Of a DNA stretch of 16,374 nt, positions 15,056 through 16,374 are shown in pieces (within the stretch, counting starts at the first letter, position 1; each line of letters starts with the position of its first letter). The notes beneath the pieces were generated by a model. The model had not been told where the DNA came from, did no database searches, and saw only the letters and a list, made by a program, of their open reading frames with translations. The stretch is from Avisuccinivibrio sp964424565 (GTDB lineage: Bacteria > Pseudomonadota > Gammaproteobacteria > Enterobacterales > Succinivibrionaceae): contig CAYRIZ010000048.1 in the NCBI GenBank assembly GCA_964424565.1, positions 1 through 16,374 of the forward strand. The letters are read 5' to 3'. The position numbers and the translations under genes are program-made.

Positions 15056-15065
15056 GCAAATTTGC
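15056..15065. promoter_or_regulatory. GCAAATTTGC palindrome upstream of the porin
   Basis: A perfect ten-base palindrome lies between the CRP-like site and the porin -35. It is preceded by TTGCGAATGCAA (15039-15050), an imperfect copy of the same TTGC/GCAA arms. Such arms are seen in several repressor operators. No regulator can be assigned. Confidence 0.25.
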
Positions 15066-15106
15066 AACAAAATTTCGTCGCAGATCTCCTTTCAATTAAT
15101 AGGCCC

Positions 15107-15135
15107 TTGCAAGCATATCCGCCTGAAATTAGCAT
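15107..15135 (+). promoter_or_regulatory. candidate sigma-70 promoter of the porin gene
   Basis: TTGCAA (15107-15112) and TAGCAT (15130-15135) are separated by 17 bases; each matches four of six consensus bases. Transcription would start near 15142, giving a leader of about 100 bases. The lac-operator-like site at 15143-15163 would then cover about +2 to +22, the same place lacO1 occupies at the lac promoter. Confidence 0.4.
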
Positions 15136-15142
15136 TAACCCC

Positions 15143-15163
15143 CGATGTGATCGTATAACATTC
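15143..15163 (+). promoter_or_regulatory. lac-operator-like site, porin-proximal
   Basis: Without gaps 14 of 21 positions agree with lacO1. The core TGTGATCGTATAACA (15146-15160) differs from TGTGAGCGGATAACA at only two of fifteen bases, and the right arm TAACA is exact. Half-site spacing is five bases, as in lacO1, not the six of a CRP site. It sits just downstream of the predicted porin promoter. Confidence 0.5.
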
Positions 15164-15242
15164 AAAAAGTGCAATGTAGTACGTATCCCTTCTTTATGTT
15201 TGTGTTTGTCAAGACTTTTTTGTTTGCCGTTGAGGTTTGCCC

Positions 15243-16355
15243 ATGAAAAATATCATCAAGCTTACAGCCGCTGCCCTGGCAGTGTCGCTGTGCTGCTCCT
15301 TTACTACTCAGGCGGCTGAGACTTCCCTGGATTTGAATGAAGCCCTGCAGGCTGCCCAGAAAGCCGCTGAAGCTGCCGCCCGTGCCGAACAGGCCGCGCA
15401 GCAGGCCCAGCAGGCTGCCCGTGCCGCCCAGGCCCGTGCTGATGCCGCCCAGGCGGCTCTGGCCCGTGCCGAAAGCGAGCGTGCTGCCGCCGAACAGCGT
15501 GCCGTGGCCGCCGAAGCTGCTGCCGCTACTGCTGTGGTGCCGGTTGCTGCCGCTGAGGATGAGGCTGCAGGATCTGCCCTGGCCGATATAGGCTGGAAGC
15601 CCACCTTTGATTTCCACGGCTATTTCCGTGCCGGTATAGGCAAGTCCCGCAACGGTGCCAATATGGAATGGCAGAAGAGCAAGCTAGGCCGTTTGGGCAA
15701 TGAGTCCGACACCTACGGCGAACTGCAGTTCGGCACTGAGTTCGTACGGGTCAACGGTGTCAGCTTCTACCTCGATTCCATGATCAATGCCTTCTCTGAT
15801 GGTGACAAGGATTCCGAGACCTTAAACGATGACGACGATGTGGATTTTGGTCTGCGTCAGTTCAATCTGCAGATCAAGGGCCTGATCCCCGGTGCTCCTG
15901 ATGCTGTGATCTGGGCCGGTAAGAGATACTATCAGCGCCGCGATGTGCACATCATAGACAGCAAGTACTGGAATATTTCAGGCTCCGGTGCCGGTATTGA
16001 GTATATACCCGCAGGTCCAGGTACCGTGTCCGTCGCCTGGGTGCGTGCCGACTCCCAGAATGTGGACTACCGCTATGATGATGCCGAGGATGCATACGAT
16101 CAGGACTGGCTTGATGAGTACGGCCTGAGCACAGTCAACGTCAATTACATTGATCTGCGCTATGCCGGCTTCAAACCCTGGAAGGGAGCCACTACTGAGT
16201 TTGGTGTGGATGTGGCCATTCCGGACAGTGTGGATGCCCCGGCTTCAGACGGCGGCCGTATCAAGGGCTGGGCCAATTATGACAATGGCACTTCCTGGAT
16301 GTTTACAGCTGATCTGAATCCCTTAATTTCCCGATTTGATCTCAACTTGATATGA
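15243..16355 (+). CDS. LamB/ScrY-type sugar porin with coiled-coil extension, truncated
   Basis: The 370-residue product starts with a signal peptide (1-25, ending TTQAA). An Ala/Arg/Gln/Glu-rich coiled-coil segment follows (about 30-97), then a maltoporin-type barrel beginning FDFHGYFRAGIG (122-133). LamB signatures follow: RLGNESDTYGELQFG (150-164) and WAGKRYYQRRDVHIIDSKYW (224-243), then ISGSGAGIEYI. The protein should be an outer-membrane channel for oligosaccharides. The N-terminal coiled coil recalls the sucrose porin ScrY, while the barrel motifs are nearer LamB. It ends soon after GTSWMFTAD, which aligns near residue 217 of the 421-residue mature E. coli LamB. About 200 barrel residues are therefore missing, and the last residues (LNPLISRFDLNLI) do not look like LamB. 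The start at ATG 15243 has TGAGG seven bases upstream. Probably disrupted; whether in the genome or by assembly cannot be told here. Confidence 0.85.
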   Translation: MKNIIKLTAAALAVSLCCSFTTQAAETSLDLNEALQAAQKAAEAAARAEQAAQQAQQAARAAQARADAAQAALARAESERAAAEQRAVAAEAAAATAVVPVAAAEDEAAGSALADIGWKPTFDFHGYFRAGIGKSRNGANMEWQKSKLGRLGNESDTYGELQFGTEFVRVNGVSFYLDSMINAFSDGDKDSETLNDDDDVDFGLRQFNLQIKGLIPGAPDAVIWAGKRYYQRRDVHIIDSKYWNISGSGAGIEYIPAGPGTVSVAWVRADSQNVDYRYDDAEDAYDQDWLDEYGLSTVNVNYIDLRYAGFKPWKGATTEFGVDVAIPDSVDAPASDGGRIKGWANYDNGTSWMFTADLNPLISRFDLNLI

Positions 16356-16373
16356 GCTCCCCCTCACAATCTT
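16323..16373 (-). other. possible 3' end of an inserted gene at the window edge
   Basis: Read leftward from the window edge, one frame is open for 16 codons (ending SSYQVEIKSGN) and stops at a TAA at 16325-16323. It begins where the porin frame stops resembling LamB. It could be the end of an element inserted into the porin gene. Sixteen open codons occur often by chance, so this is weak. Confidence 0.12.
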
Positions 16374-16374
16374 C

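Larger units (their letters stand above)
14455..15242. other. 788-bp regulatory gap between repressor and porin genes
   Basis: No convincing gene lies here: open frames of 162 (plus) and about 105 codons (minus) have no recognisable motifs or sensible start signals. The stretch from 14980 to 15240 is clearly more A/T-rich than its surroundings. It holds the two lac-operator-like sites, the CRP-like palindrome, a GCAAATTTGC palindrome and a plausible porin promoter listed separately. The middle (about 14690-14980) shows nothing I can name. Confidence 0.6.

Noticed and set aside
15056..15065. GCAAATTTGC as the operator of the adjacent LacI-type repressor
   Set aside because: The recognition residues equal those of LacI, which favours the lacO-like sites at 14664 and 15143; the palindrome is kept only as an unassigned site.
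14611..15099. 162-codon plus-strand frame in the repressor/porin gap
   Set aside because: No Shine-Dalgarno, no motif, mixed Cys/Arg/Pro composition like random translation, and it runs through the A/T-rich regulatory palindromes.
15162..15617. Glycine-rich minus-strand frame of 151 codons opposite the porin N-terminus
   Set aside because: It is the complement of the Ala-rich coiled-coil codons, which give Gly/Ser-rich antisense frames.
1..16374. tRNA or rRNA genes
   Set aside because: No GGTTCGAAT-type T-arm with a fitting acceptor stem, and no rRNA-like conserved stretch, was recognised in any gap.

Overview
The window reads as chromosomal DNA of a gammaproteobacterium, probably from the Aeromonadales/Succinivibrionaceae side. 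Encoded UspE, AlaA, GlpQ, MurJ, DacB, FabV and a LamB-type porin all resemble gammaproteobacterial versions but are clearly diverged from Escherichia coli. The placement is inference from remembered family sequences; no search was run. There are ten convincing protein genes, no rRNA or tRNA that I can see, no CRISPR array and no complete mobile element.

Layout. Positions 1-549 are mostly non-coding: a short open stretch at the left edge, an inverted repeat and two terminator-type hairpins. From 550 to 10531 six genes run on the minus strand. In transcription order they are dacB (PBP4-type peptidase), alaA (alanine aminotransferase), an RsmB/NOP-type rRNA m5C methyltransferase, murJ (lipid II flippase), uspE (tandem universal stress protein) and a 705-residue protein made of 19 Sel1 repeats. 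The gaps between them are about 75 to 260 bp and often hold hairpins, so they look like separate or loosely coupled units rather than a tight operon. From 10766 two plus-strand genes follow: glpQ (periplasmic glycerophosphodiesterase) and fabV (triclosan-insensitive enoyl-ACP reductase). A strong bidirectional terminator at 13311-13334 separates fabV from a convergent LacI-type repressor gene (13381-14454, minus).

The right end is the most interesting part. The repressor gene and a LamB/ScrY-like porin gene (15243-16355, plus) diverge from a 788-bp gap. The repressor keeps the Tyr-Gln-Arg recognition residues of E. coli LacI. The gap holds two sequences that resemble the lac operator, one of them just downstream of a plausible porin promoter, and a palindrome with a CRP-like core. 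This suggests a lac-style control circuit driving a sugar porin instead of lacZYA. The porin has an Ala-rich coiled-coil extension and stops after roughly half of the expected barrel, 19 bp before the window end, which suggests an insertion, rearrangement or assembly break.

Functionally, murJ, dacB and alaA touch cell-wall synthesis and alanine supply, and glpQ and fabV touch phospholipid turnover and fatty-acid synthesis. The repressor/porin pair looks like an outer-membrane sugar uptake module whose cytoplasmic partners are not in the window.
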